Made by a program: the position numbers and the translations under genes. From an uncultured Caryophanales bacterium (GTDB lineage Bacteria; Bacillota_I; Bacilli_A; RF39; UBA660), in contig CAMOVZ010000003.1 of assembly GCA_946628045.1 (NCBI GenBank), positions 1-64,000 of the forward strand: a stretch of DNA of 64,000 nt. Direction: 5' to 3'. Below, piece by piece: positions 35,407-43,575 of this stretch (position 1 is the stretch's first letter; each line of letters opens with the position of its first letter). Under the pieces are notes generated by a model, which was given only the letters and a program-made list of their open reading frames with translations, did not search any database and was not told the origin of the DNA.

Positions 35407-36054
35407 TTATTGTCTATAATTATTTATAGCTTTTTTATATACTTTGGATAAAGGTTTTACTTCAGGGTAGTCTCTTTCATCAAGAGATGCTAAGACAAAC
35501 TTATCTCTTATGCTATATCTTTTTATACTTTCTTCAGCATAAATTCTTACAAGGTTATCTAAGAATGTATTCATATCCATATTAAATCCATGTGATTTTG
35601 CATATAGATAAGAAAAAGATACAATGGTTCTTGTATTACCGTCTCTAAATGGATGAACCTTCCATACTATAGCCATTTTTCTTGCAAATAAATCTGTTAA
35701 ATCTTCTCCTTCAAGCGTAGACCAATCTATTTTATTTATATCATTAATTGTTCTTTTTAAATCTTTTGAAATATTTTTTGGTTCACTATATGGAACACTA
35801 TATCTTGGCAGAACTAATTCCTCTTTAAATATAGGTACACTTCTATAATTTCCAGCCCAATCAAATATATCTTTAAATATATAGTTATGAATATCTCTTA
35901 TTAATTCTTCATTAAAATAGGTTACCTTTATATCATCAAGAGATAATAGTTTATTTTTACCTATCATTGCTTCTAATGTATTTAATTCATCGTATTCTGT
36001 AATACCGAACTTATTAATTAAAACTTTGTTTTCATTAATATATGGATCTTTCAT
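35407..36054 (-). CDS. Fic-domain protein
   Basis: A 215-residue Fic protein, usually an AMP-transferase. The core motif is HPFRDGNTRTIVSF, with the catalytic His, Asp and Arg present and Thr where many have Gly (GNGR). The flap LVLPRYSVPY precedes it, and the N-terminal half shows no obvious (S/T)xxxE(G/N) inhibitor helix next to it. No antitoxin gene is adjacent, so it may be a housekeeping or stress enzyme. Divergent from the 36170 gene. Confidence 0.85.
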   Translation of the reverse strand: MKDPYINENKVLINKFGITEYDELNTLEAMIGKNKLLSLDDIKVTYFNEELIRDIHNYIFKDIFDWAGNYRSVPIFKEELVLPRYSVPYSEPKNISKDLKRTINDINKIDWSTLEGEDLTDLFARKMAIVWKVHPFRDGNTRTIVSFSYLYAKSHGFNMDMNTFLDNLVRIYAEESIKRYSIRDKFVLASLDERDYPEVKPLSKVYKKAINNYRQ

Positions 36055-36169
36055 ATTTTCCCCTCTTTTAAGTACACATATTATAATTTATTATTGATAA
36101 AAATGCAATATTTTCTTATTTACTATTAAAAAGATATGTGCTATTTTATATATGAAAGGTGGTACGATT

Positions 36170-36475
36170 ATGGTAGAAGAAAAACAAGAAAAAGATGGAG
36201 TTTTAACATATACTACTAAGACTGTTAACATTCCTGAAGACTATAAACCCATCAGTATGTGGGGATATTTTGGATATCAATTATTATTCTCTATCCCATG
36301 TGTAGGATTTATATTATTATTAGTATTTTCTTTTGGAGGAACTAAAAATGTAAATCTTAAAAACTTTGCTAGAAGTTATTTCTGTTACATAATTATTTTA
36401 GCTATTATATTTGCGATATTCTTCTTTGTGTTTGGTGGTTTAGCAATATTTACATCAGCAGCAAATAATTATTAA
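36170..36475 (+). CDS. Small two-helix membrane protein (DUF4870-like outline)
   Basis: A 101-residue protein with a charged start and two membrane segments (about 33-58 and 70-95) joined by SFGGTKNVNLKNFARSYF, where the Asn-x-x-x-Phe-Ala-Arg is common in small Firmicute membrane proteins. Function unknown. I chose ATG 36170 (MVEEKQ) because AAAGGTGG lies about seven bases before it. It is followed one base later by the DUF2752 gene. Confidence 0.65.
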   Translation: MVEEKQEKDGVLTYTTKTVNIPEDYKPISMWGYFGYQLLFSIPCVGFILLLVFSFGGTKNVNLKNFARSYFCYIIILAIIFAIFFFVFGGLAIFTSAANNY

Positions 36476-36476
36476 T

Positions 36477-36839
36477 ATGAAAAAATTAAGAGAAGATATA
36501 AAGAATTATTGGTATATATTCTTAATAGTTATTTTCTATATGGCAGTTATGGAAATAATATTTCATAAGACATGTATTTTTCAAATACTATTTCATATAG
36601 ATTGTCCAGGTTGTGGATTGACAAGAGCAACTATTGCTCTATTAAGAGGTGATATAATTTCATCTCTTCATTATAATTATTCATGTATATTTTGGTTATT
36701 AACTATTTTATTATTTATAATAGATAGATATATTAAACCATTAAAAATAAAACCGTTTCCGGTTTTATTCATAATTACATGTTTAATTACAATTATTAGA
36801 TATATATTAATTATTGTATTTAAAAACCCTATCTTTTGA
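36477..36839 (+). CDS. DUF2752 membrane protein
   Basis: A 120-residue protein with three membrane segments. The hallmark CPGCGLTRATIALLRGD of DUF2752, with its two Cys, is present. Function unknown. It follows the previous gene without a clear ribosome site, suggesting translational coupling. Confidence 0.85.
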   Translation: MKKLREDIKNYWYIFLIVIFYMAVMEIIFHKTCIFQILFHIDCPGCGLTRATIALLRGDIISSLHYNYSCIFWLLTILLFIIDRYIKPLKIKPFPVLFIITCLITIIRYILIIVFKNPIF

Positions 36840-36850
36840 TAGGGTTTTAT
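36823..36850. terminator. Bidirectional terminator between DUF2752 and proS
   Basis: AAAACCCTATC-TTTT-GATAGGGTTTT with A/T runs on both sides. Confidence 0.9.
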
Positions 36851-36852
36851 TA

Positions 36853-38277
36853 TTAATATTGAATTCCCCAGATGACATGATGTTTTGCTTCTTTTCCACA
36901 ACATACACATTTGTCATCAATTTTTTCACCATTTTCAACAATACATCTTGATTTACAACCTTTGATTTCTTTTATTCTTGTTTCACACGCCTCATCTCCA
37001 CACCACATAGCATGAATGAATCCTGGTTGTGTATTAAGAATTTTTTCCATATCTTCTAAGTTATGAGCTTCGAAAGTTAATTTATTTTGTCTTTCTAATG
37101 CTTTATTATACATATCTTTTTGAATTGTTTCTAATAATTCTTTAGTAAAGTCTACTACATTGACATCTAAAGTTTGTTCAATTTTTTCTCTTGTATCACG
37201 TCTTACAAAAGTAACTTTATTATTTTCTAAATCACGTTTACCTACTTCTATTCTAATAGGTATTCCATTTACTTCTGCTTCGGCAAATTTAAATCCTGGA
37301 GACTTCTCTGAATCATCAATATAAGCAGTTATATCATTTTTTAATAATTCTTCTTTGTATTTATTAGCTAATTCATCTACTTTAGGATCATTTCCTATTG
37401 GAATAATAACTACTTGTTTTGGAGCAATTCTTGGAGGTAATACTAATCCATAGTCATCTGCATGCACCATAATGATAGCAGCTATCATACGAGTTGTTTT
37501 TCCCCATGTAGTATAGTAAGCATACTCATCTTTATTTTCTTTATTAGTAAATTTAACATCATATGCTTTAGAGAACTTTTGGCCAAAGTAATGACTAGTT
37601 CCATCTTGTAGACAAACTCCATTATACATTAAATCTTCATTAGTTAAAGTATATTCTGCACCAGCAAATTTTTCTTTTTCTGTTTTTTTACCAGTAATAG
37701 ATGGAATAGCTAATATTTCATGGTTAAACCATTTATAAACATCCATCATTTGCTTAGTTTCTTTTTCTGCTTCTTCAGCTGTTGCATGAACTGTATGACC
37801 TTCTTGCCATAAGAATTCTCTACTTCTTAAGAATGGTCTTGTTTCTTTTTCATATCTAAATACATTACACCATTGATTATATAATTTTGGTAAATCTTTA
37901 TATGAAGTAATGTGTTTTTTATAATAATCACAGAATACTGTTTCAGAAGTAGATCTTATTGCAAATCTTTCGTCTAATTTTTTATCTCCTACTTCAGTAA
38001 CCCATACTAATTCAGGTGCAAATCCTTCAATAAGTTCTTTTTCTTGATTAAATAGATTTTCTGGTATAAGTAATGGCATTTGTACATTAACATGTCCTAG
38101 TTCTTTAAACTTTTTATCCATGATTGATTGAATTTTTTCCCAAATAGCATATCCATTCGGTTCAATAGCAATACAACCCTTTACTGATGTATAGTCAGCT
38201 AATTTAGCAGCTCTTACTACATCTGTATACCATTTTGCAAAATCTTTATCTCTTGCAGTTATTGAATTATTATTCAT
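36853..38277 (-). CDS. proS: Prolyl-tRNA synthetase, short archaeal/eukaryal type
   Basis: A 474-residue class II synthetase charging tRNA-Pro. Motif 2 region is RPFLRSREFLWQEGHTVHAT and motif 3 TTRMIAAIIMVHADDYG. The editing insertion of bacterial-type ProRS is absent; instead there is the C-terminal zinc-like domain (CGDEACETRIKE, CRCIV-like Cys and CVCCGKEAKH) ending in GIQY, as in the eukaryote-like class. GAGGTG precedes the ATG. Confidence 0.96.
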   Translation of the reverse strand: MNNNSITARDKDFAKWYTDVVRAAKLADYTSVKGCIAIEPNGYAIWEKIQSIMDKKFKELGHVNVQMPLLIPENLFNQEKELIEGFAPELVWVTEVGDKKLDERFAIRSTSETVFCDYYKKHITSYKDLPKLYNQWCNVFRYEKETRPFLRSREFLWQEGHTVHATAEEAEKETKQMMDVYKWFNHEILAIPSITGKKTEKEKFAGAEYTLTNEDLMYNGVCLQDGTSHYFGQKFSKAYDVKFTNKENKDEYAYYTTWGKTTRMIAAIIMVHADDYGLVLPPRIAPKQVVIIPIGNDPKVDELANKYKEELLKNDITAYIDDSEKSPGFKFAEAEVNGIPIRIEVGKRDLENNKVTFVRRDTREKIEQTLDVNVVDFTKELLETIQKDMYNKALERQNKLTFEAHNLEDMEKILNTQPGFIHAMWCGDEACETRIKEIKGCKSRCIVENGEKIDDKCVCCGKEAKHHVIWGIQY

Positions 38278-38378
38278 ATTAACACCTCATTCACCTTATT
38301 TTAACAAATTTTTTAAATATTAACAATATATTAATGCTAGAACCTTTCAAGAATGTCTACGTTTGGTTCGTTTGTTGC

Positions 38379-38407
38379 AAAAAAAAGACTTATCAATGAT
38401 AAGTCTT
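38379..38407 (-). terminator. Terminator of tRNA-Gly (TCC)
   Basis: AAGACTTATC-ATTG-ATAAGTCTT followed by eight Ts on the minus strand, just after the tRNA. Confidence 0.9.
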
Positions 38408-38418
38408 AGTCTACTTAA

Positions 38419-38492
38419 TGGAGCGGATGATGGGAATCGAACCCACGTAGTCAGCTTGGAAGGCTGAGGTTCTACCATTAAACTACATCCGC
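38419..38492 (-). tRNA. tRNA-Gly (anticodon TCC)
   Basis: Cloverleaf with acceptor GCGGATG/CATCCGC, D-arm GTAGTTTAATGGTAGAAC, anticodon stem CAGC/GCTG around CTTCCAA (anticodon TCC), T-arm GTGGG/CCCAT with TTCGATT, discriminator T and encoded CCA. Confidence 0.95.
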
Positions 38493-38560
38493 ATATGTCT
38501 TTAATCGAACCCAGCCTTAAATTTCCGAATGACTAAGTCGACTAAATAAAGTAGACATAT
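38493..38560 (-). other. Leader upstream of tRNA-Gly with an 8-bp inverted repeat
   Basis: Between a probable TATAAT box and the tRNA lie about 65 bases bounded by ATATGTCT and AGACATAT (perfect 8-bp complement), with an inner GTCGAC palindrome and GGGTTCGATTAAA, which recalls a T-loop. A full tRNA fold is not possible. It is most simply a pre-tRNA leader. Confidence 0.4.
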
Positions 38561-38606
38561 TTAATTATACTATATTTGTTTATTTTGTCAATATTTTTTT
38601 ACAAAA

Positions 38607-38635
38607 AAATAATTAGTAATTTCTTACTAATTATT
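38607..38635 (-). terminator. Terminator of the DUF4097 gene
   Basis: AAATAATTAGTAA/TTACTAATTATTT with a following T-run on the minus strand, overlapping the stop at 38627. Confidence 0.8.
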
Positions 38636-39457
38636 TACTGTGATATCTCCACTTGTTGTCTTTATCTTTAATTCATTTTTAGCATGACGATTATTAGTTT
38701 TTACTTTAACATCTCCACTTACTACTGAAGTGTTAATATAAATATCATTTGTTTTTCCTATTAATACATCACCACTAACTACACTAATTGATGAATCAGC
38801 GTTTAAATTAATTTTATCTATTCTTACATCTCCACTTGTTGCAGATAGAGTTAATTTATTATTTATTTCTTCAATAGATATATCTCCACTCTTTACATTT
38901 ATAGATGAAGTATTAGTTGATCCTAATTTAACATCTCCACTTGTAGTTTTAATTGCTATATTATTTGAATCTTTTAAACTAATATCTCCACTTGTTACAG
39001 AAATATTAACATCTTTTAAATTAATTGATGAATCTATATCTGAAGATGTTCCTTCTACATCTAAATTATAAATACTATTTTTTGGAACAGTAATTACTAT
39101 TTTAGAACTACCATTTATTCCAAAAGAGAATCCTATACTTGGTTCTTTTTTATTTTCTATAATTAATGTATTATTTTCTATTTTAGATGTTGGTTTAGCA
39201 TCTTTTCTATCATATACTTTTACATTAATAGAATTTGTTTCTTTTTCTTCTATTACTACATCATTACTTGTAGTTAAAACTTTTAAATTTTCAACATTCT
39301 CTGTATATGTTTCTTCATATACTAATTCTGTTTTTTCATATAAAGTAAATCCTTTAATATTTATTTTTCCATTTAATAAGAATATTAATATAAGTACTAA
39401 TGCTACTGCGATAATGCTTAATAATATTATTTTTACTATATTTAATGCACTATTCAT
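38627..39457 (-). CDS. DUF4097 surface beta-repeat protein
   Basis: A protein of about 276 residues with a membrane segment at the N-terminus (about 7-30), then a long beta-strand repeat domain. The motif T/V-S-G-D-V/I recurs seven times at roughly 15-20-residue spacing (TSGDIS, TSGDVKL, KSGDISI, TSGDVRI, VSGDVLI, VSGDVKV, TSGDITV), typical of the DUF4097 right-handed beta-helix family. It is coupled to the XRE membrane regulator by eight overlapping bases, a common pairing in Firmicutes. ATG 39457 follows AAAGGAG. Confidence 0.85.
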   Translation of the reverse strand: MNSALNIVKIILLSIIAVALVLILIFLLNGKINIKGFTLYEKTELVYEETYTENVENLKVLTTSNDVVIEEKETNSINVKVYDRKDAKPTSKIENNTLIIENKKEPSIGFSFGINGSSKIVITVPKNSIYNLDVEGTSSDIDSSINLKDVNISVTSGDISLKDSNNIAIKTTSGDVKLGSTNTSSINVKSGDISIEEINNKLTLSATSGDVRIDKINLNADSSISVVSGDVLIGKTNDIYINTSVVSGDVKVKTNNRHAKNELKIKTTSGDITVNN

Positions 39458-40088
39458 TATTTTCATCTCCTTTAGAACTGAATACTATTTTAATAATTGC
39501 CTCTACTGCAGCATATACCAACCATAGAATCCATGTGATATGCCATGCTCCTGTGAAGAAACTTACTAATAAATAGATTATAGCAAATATAATTGAAGTT
39601 AATTCTATAACTCCATCCATTTTCTTTTCATTTGCTGTTTTTTCTTTTTTCTTTTTAGTTATTGTAGTAGATAGTACAATACCTTGATAAATTAACATAC
39701 ATGTTGCAATACCACATAATAGGAAGAATCCTCCTACCATAAATCCTTCATTTAAATTGAATGACACTTCAGATACTATAATCCAAATAAGTGCTAAGAA
39801 GTATAAAAATATTGCTGAAGCAATAATAAGTGCTCTTTTCTTTTTATTATCATTATTAATAACTTCTACTTCTTTCTCTTCCTTTTCTTCTTTTGTTCCA
39901 CTTAGTAATTCATTAGATGATATTTCAAATAATTCACATATTGGAATTATTTTATCAAAATCAGGTTTAGATTCATCTGTTTCCCATTTTGATACACTTT
40001 GTCTAGTAACATTTAATTTTTCTGCTACTTCTTCTTGAGATAATCCTTTCTTTTTTCTCAATTCATATAGTCTTTCTCCTAAAGACAT
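39450..40088 (-). CDS. XRE-family membrane-anchored regulator
   Basis: A 212-residue protein with an N-terminal helix-turn-helix (LSQEEVAEKLNVTRQSVSKWE, residues about 16-36), an acidic linker, then about four membrane segments (around 85-200). It probably senses envelope state and regulates its own operon, which includes the DUF4097 protein. GGAGGTGGGAG precedes the ATG. Inverted repeats in the promoter region (about 40110-40180) may be its operator. Confidence 0.8.
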   Translation of the reverse strand: MSLGERLYELRKKKGLSQEEVAEKLNVTRQSVSKWETDESKPDFDKIIPICELFEISSNELLSGTKEEKEEKEVEVINNDNKKKRALIIASAIFLYFLALIWIIVSEVSFNLNEGFMVGGFFLLCGIATCMLIYQGIVLSTTITKKKKEKTANEKKMDGVIELTSIIFAIIYLLVSFFTGAWHITWILWLVYAAVEAIIKIVFSSKGDENNE

Positions 40089-40190
40089 ACTCCCACCTCC
40101 ATGACAAAAATATTACACTATTAGCCGGTTGCGTTCTACCAATAGTTCTTGGAAATTTGTCAACTATTCTTAACAATTAAATTATAACAT

Positions 40191-40218
40191 AAAAAAAGCA
40201 ACTATTAATTGCTTTTTT
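40191..40218 (-). terminator. Terminator of the HtrA gene
   Basis: AAAAAAGCAA-TTAATAG-TTGCTTTTTTT on the minus strand. Confidence 0.85.
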
Positions 40219-41398
40219 ATGATAGTGTTACTTCTACTGTTTTTTCACTATATTGTCTTCCATTTATGTAGTTGATTTTTAATTTTACTTTTTCTCCTTT
40301 TTTCTTGTTGTATAAGTAATCTGTAATATCTGCAAATTTTGTAACTTTAATGTTATCTATTTCTACTATAATATTTCCAATTTCTAATCCTGCTTTATCT
40401 GCACCACTACCATCTACTATTTTTGATATATAAACTCCTGTTGGCATATTATATTGTGTACTTTGTTGTTCTGATATAAAATATCCTTCTATACCAATCA
40501 TTCCTCCAGATTTATCTTCTTCTCCATTCATTAGTGATGTTACTAATTCTCTTATATCAGTTATTGGAATAGCAAATCCCATTCCCTCAACAGAAGCACT
40601 TGATGAAGATGCTTGTGATGAATATTTAGCAGAATTGATTCCTACTACTTCACCTTTATTATTTAATAGTGCACCTCCTGAATTACCACCATTTATGGCA
40701 GCATCTATTTGGATCATTTTAGTTGTTACATTATCGATTGTTACTTCTCTATTTAATGCACTTACTACTCCTGTTGTTACTGATTGTCCATAACCTAATG
40801 CATTACCGATTGCGATAATTCCATTACCTACTTTTAATTCATCGCTATTTCCTAATGTAGCAATTTTAATAGCATTAATTGTATCATCATCTAAATCTTT
40901 CATTTTAATAGCAATAACTGCTACATCTCTTCTTTCAGAAGTTCCTTTAACTTGAGCATCTACACTCTTTTCATTTACAAATCTTACTGATAATTCTTCT
41001 GCATCTTCAATAACATGATTGTTTGTTAATATTAATAATTCATCATCTGTTTTACTAATTATAATACCACTACCTGCACCTGTAGCATATTGTTCTGTAT
41101 TATTATAGAATGGTCCAAATGATCCTGATTTTACTAATGTCTTACTAGTTATTGCTACAATTGAAGGCATTACTTCTTCTACTATTTCTGATACATCAGT
41201 AATATAAATTCCTTCTTTGATTTTATTATTTGTTTCTGTGTATGTTAATTCTGCTTTTTTTGTTGTTCCTAATTTTTCTAATACATCTATTTTTAATAAC
41301 CCTACATTATGTAGTGCTATTATAAATGAAACTAAGATTAATATAATAAATGAAATAATAACTATTAAAATAACTTTTGAATTTTTTTTATTCTCCAT
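40217..41398 (-). CDS. htrA: HtrA/DegP-like serine protease
   Basis: A 393-residue membrane-tethered protease for misfolded proteins outside the cell. One N-terminal membrane helix (about 8-30) is followed by the trypsin-like domain with the triad His in LTNNHVIED, Asp in RRDVAVIAI and Ser in AINGGNSGGALLN, then one PDZ domain (GVYISKIVDGSGADKAGLE). GAGGG precedes the ATG. It lies next to the TPM and zinc-ribbon membrane genes, suggesting an envelope-maintenance cluster. Confidence 0.95.
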   Translation of the reverse strand: MENKKNSKVILIVIISFIILILVSFIIALHNVGLLKIDVLEKLGTTKKAELTYTETNNKIKEGIYITDVSEIVEEVMPSIVAITSKTLVKSGSFGPFYNNTEQYATGAGSGIIISKTDDELLILTNNHVIEDAEELSVRFVNEKSVDAQVKGTSERRDVAVIAIKMKDLDDDTINAIKIATLGNSDELKVGNGIIAIGNALGYGQSVTTGVVSALNREVTIDNVTTKMIQIDAAINGGNSGGALLNNKGEVVGINSAKYSSQASSSSASVEGMGFAIPITDIRELVTSLMNGEEDKSGGMIGIEGYFISEQQSTQYNMPTGVYISKIVDGSGADKAGLEIGNIIVEIDNIKVTKFADITDYLYNKKKGEKVKLKINYINGRQYSEKTVEVTLS

Positions 41399-41461
41399 AA
41401 TATCCCTCTTTCTAATTTATTCTTTATTAATATAAAACTCAATTATTAAATGAACATTAAA

Positions 41462-42403
41462 TTATCCATGACGTCCTCCACCACCATGACTAAATCCAGA
41501 TGAGCCTGAATGGAACGAATGACCTCCACCACTATGTCCTCCTCCACTACTTGATGATATTGTATAGCTAGATGTGTGACTTCTTAAATATGTATCTTCT
41601 CTTTTTGTTATATTTATTGAATCTTGATTTAAATATTCTTCTGCTTTTTTTGCTTTTTTAACCATTTTATTTCTTGATACCATTATTCCTGTAATTGTAC
41701 CAGCTACAGCACCAGCAACAATTAGTGCTAAAAGAATTGGTGGATGATATTTTGGTTTTAACTCGTGCATATTACCATATTTGTCTAAATAATAATTATC
41801 AGCAGTACTTGGTAGACCTTGTTTTGCATAACTATCAACATAGCTAATCCATCTACTAAAACCTTGATAATAATTACCTTCGTGTATATCATCATATATA
41901 TTATCTAAAATACTATTTACTCTTGAATCACTAAAATACATTTGAGCATTTCCTGAAGTAGACATATGATAATATGGATCAGCTGGATTAGTATTTCTAA
42001 GTAATAACACACCACTATAATATTCTATATCTAATCCAAAATCATTATAATCATAAAAGTCATCAGCATATTCTTCATTTTGCTTGTCATATGAATATGA
42101 AAAACTATCAGTTACGATTACCATATCCATATTATTATCTTCTATAAATTTATCTATTTTCTCTTTTAATAACTTTTCTTCTTCATCAGTTAAGATATCT
42201 GAAAAATCATATATTTTTTCTGATGCATCTACTTTTTTAGTTTTCATTATATATGTTAATTTACTATCTATGTTTTCTACTTTCTTATTAACTCCATAAT
42301 TTTCTAGAGTATTTCTATCATATGTATTAGTTGATGCATATACATTAATTGTACTTAGTAACGTAATTGTTATTATAAATACTATGTTAAATATCTTTTT
42401 CAT
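41462..42403 (-). CDS. TPM-domain membrane protein with Gly/His-rich tail
   Basis: A 313-residue protein with a signal peptide (about 1-24), a TPM domain (VYDFSDILTDEEEKLLKEK-like region, residues about 63-190, with MVIVTDSF and YSGVLLLR), a membrane helix (around 225-245) and a C-terminal tail of alternating GGG, HS and SS. TPM proteins are membrane phosphatase-like or assembly proteins of unclear role. Most tails in the family are Gly/Ser; the added His could bind metal. Overlapping context with the zinc-ribbon gene, one base apart. Confidence 0.85.
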   Translation of the reverse strand: MKKIFNIVFIITITLLSTINVYASTNTYDRNTLENYGVNKKVENIDSKLTYIMKTKKVDASEKIYDFSDILTDEEEKLLKEKIDKFIEDNNMDMVIVTDSFSYSYDKQNEEYADDFYDYNDFGLDIEYYSGVLLLRNTNPADPYYHMSTSGNAQMYFSDSRVNSILDNIYDDIHEGNYYQGFSRWISYVDSYAKQGLPSTADNYYLDKYGNMHELKPKYHPPILLALIVAGAVAGTITGIMVSRNKMVKKAKKAEEYLNQDSINITKREDTYLRSHTSSYTISSSSGGGHSGGGHSFHSGSSGFSHGGGGRHG

Positions 42404-42404
42404 A

Positions 42405-43511
42405 TTAGAATCTCATACCTCCTATCAAGCCAACTATTAAACTGAAAATTATAACTCCAGCAAATATTGCTATAAATATTAAGAAAAAGTATAAGAATGC
42501 TTTACCTACATCTAATGGTATATTTCCAATAAATTCACCTGTTTGTCCATTCATAGCAAATATATACATTTTGTCTTTATATTTAACATTTACCATCCAT
42601 ACTGGCAGCATTGCATAATATCTGTTTCTTTCTTTTGCTACTAGTGTATCCCTTGTAATTGTCTTTGTTAAATACATTTTTGCATCATTTTTTAATATTT
42701 CTTTTGTTGAATTTACACTTCTATCAGCAGCTTCAGCAAACACATCTTTTGCTTCTTGATCATACTTTTCTGCATAAAAACCTGAGAGATATGCGTGATT
42801 ATATTTTATTAGTTCATTATAATCAAATGGTTCTATCGTATTCATAATAGCATTATCAAATCTTGTAGAACCGTCTATTGGTACTTTTATATAATCCATT
42901 GTTCCACCACGAATTACTTTATAGTAATTTGTCTTTGTATAATGAGTATCTCCTGATCTCCAACTTTCTGAAGTAGTGGCACTCATTTCTATATCTCCTG
43001 AATTATTTATATCAAATAACCAAAATGGAATATAAATACCTCTTATTTTTTCTATATTTTTTTCACTATTAAAGTTTTTAGGCATTAGTGGTCTTCCCTT
43101 AGATAATCCTTTAAATGCTTCTATTGCATCTTCTTTTGTTCTTTTGAACGGAATAACTAGGTCTGGTGAAAATTTACCTGATAATTTACTTTGTAGTATT
43201 GCAGTATTTCCACAATATACACAGAATGTAGCAGCAGTTTCAGAGTCTGCTATTATTTCAGCACCACAACTTTCGCAATGATATTCTACATATTGAACAT
43301 TATCATCTTCTACTTTTGCATCTTTTTTATTTTTCTTTTCTGTGGAAGCATTATCATTATGTTTTTGCATTTCTTCTATAGTAAATTCACTTCCACAATA
43401 ATCACATTTCCATTTTCCTAACTTAGGATTGAATTTAATTGATGCTTTACATGCGGGGCATCTATTTCCTAATGATTTTTCTGTTTTCTTTTTCTTTTTT
43501 TCTTCTGCCAT
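42405..43511 (-). CDS. Zinc-ribbon membrane protein (TFIIB-type zinc finger)
   Basis: The first 110 residues contain two zinc ribbons: CPACKASIKF with CDYCGSEF, and CESCGAEI with CVYCGNTA. A central domain (IPFWLFDINNSGDIEMSA, then WMVNVKYKDKMYIFAMN) and two C-terminal membrane helices follow. Members are often found next to TPM proteins, as here. Function unknown. ATG 43511 follows AGGTG; the earlier GTG is less likely. Confidence 0.8.
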   Translation of the reverse strand: MAEEKKKKKTEKSLGNRCPACKASIKFNPKLGKWKCDYCGSEFTIEEMQKHNDNASTEKKNKKDAKVEDDNVQYVEYHCESCGAEIIADSETAATFCVYCGNTAILQSKLSGKFSPDLVIPFKRTKEDAIEAFKGLSKGRPLMPKNFNSEKNIEKIRGIYIPFWLFDINNSGDIEMSATTSESWRSGDTHYTKTNYYKVIRGGTMDYIKVPIDGSTRFDNAIMNTIEPFDYNELIKYNHAYLSGFYAEKYDQEAKDVFAEAADRSVNSTKEILKNDAKMYLTKTITRDTLVAKERNRYYAMLPVWMVNVKYKDKMYIFAMNGQTGEFIGNIPLDVGKAFLYFFLIFIAIFAGVIIFSLIVGLIGGMRF

Positions 43512-43575
43512 ATTTTTCACCTACACTACTTATAATTATATAATATTTTATGGTTTTATTCCATAAAAAAAGAGA

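Noticed and set aside
38493..38560. A second tRNA
   Set aside because: No anticodon arm or T-stem can form; only the outer 8-bp match and a T-loop-like string are present.
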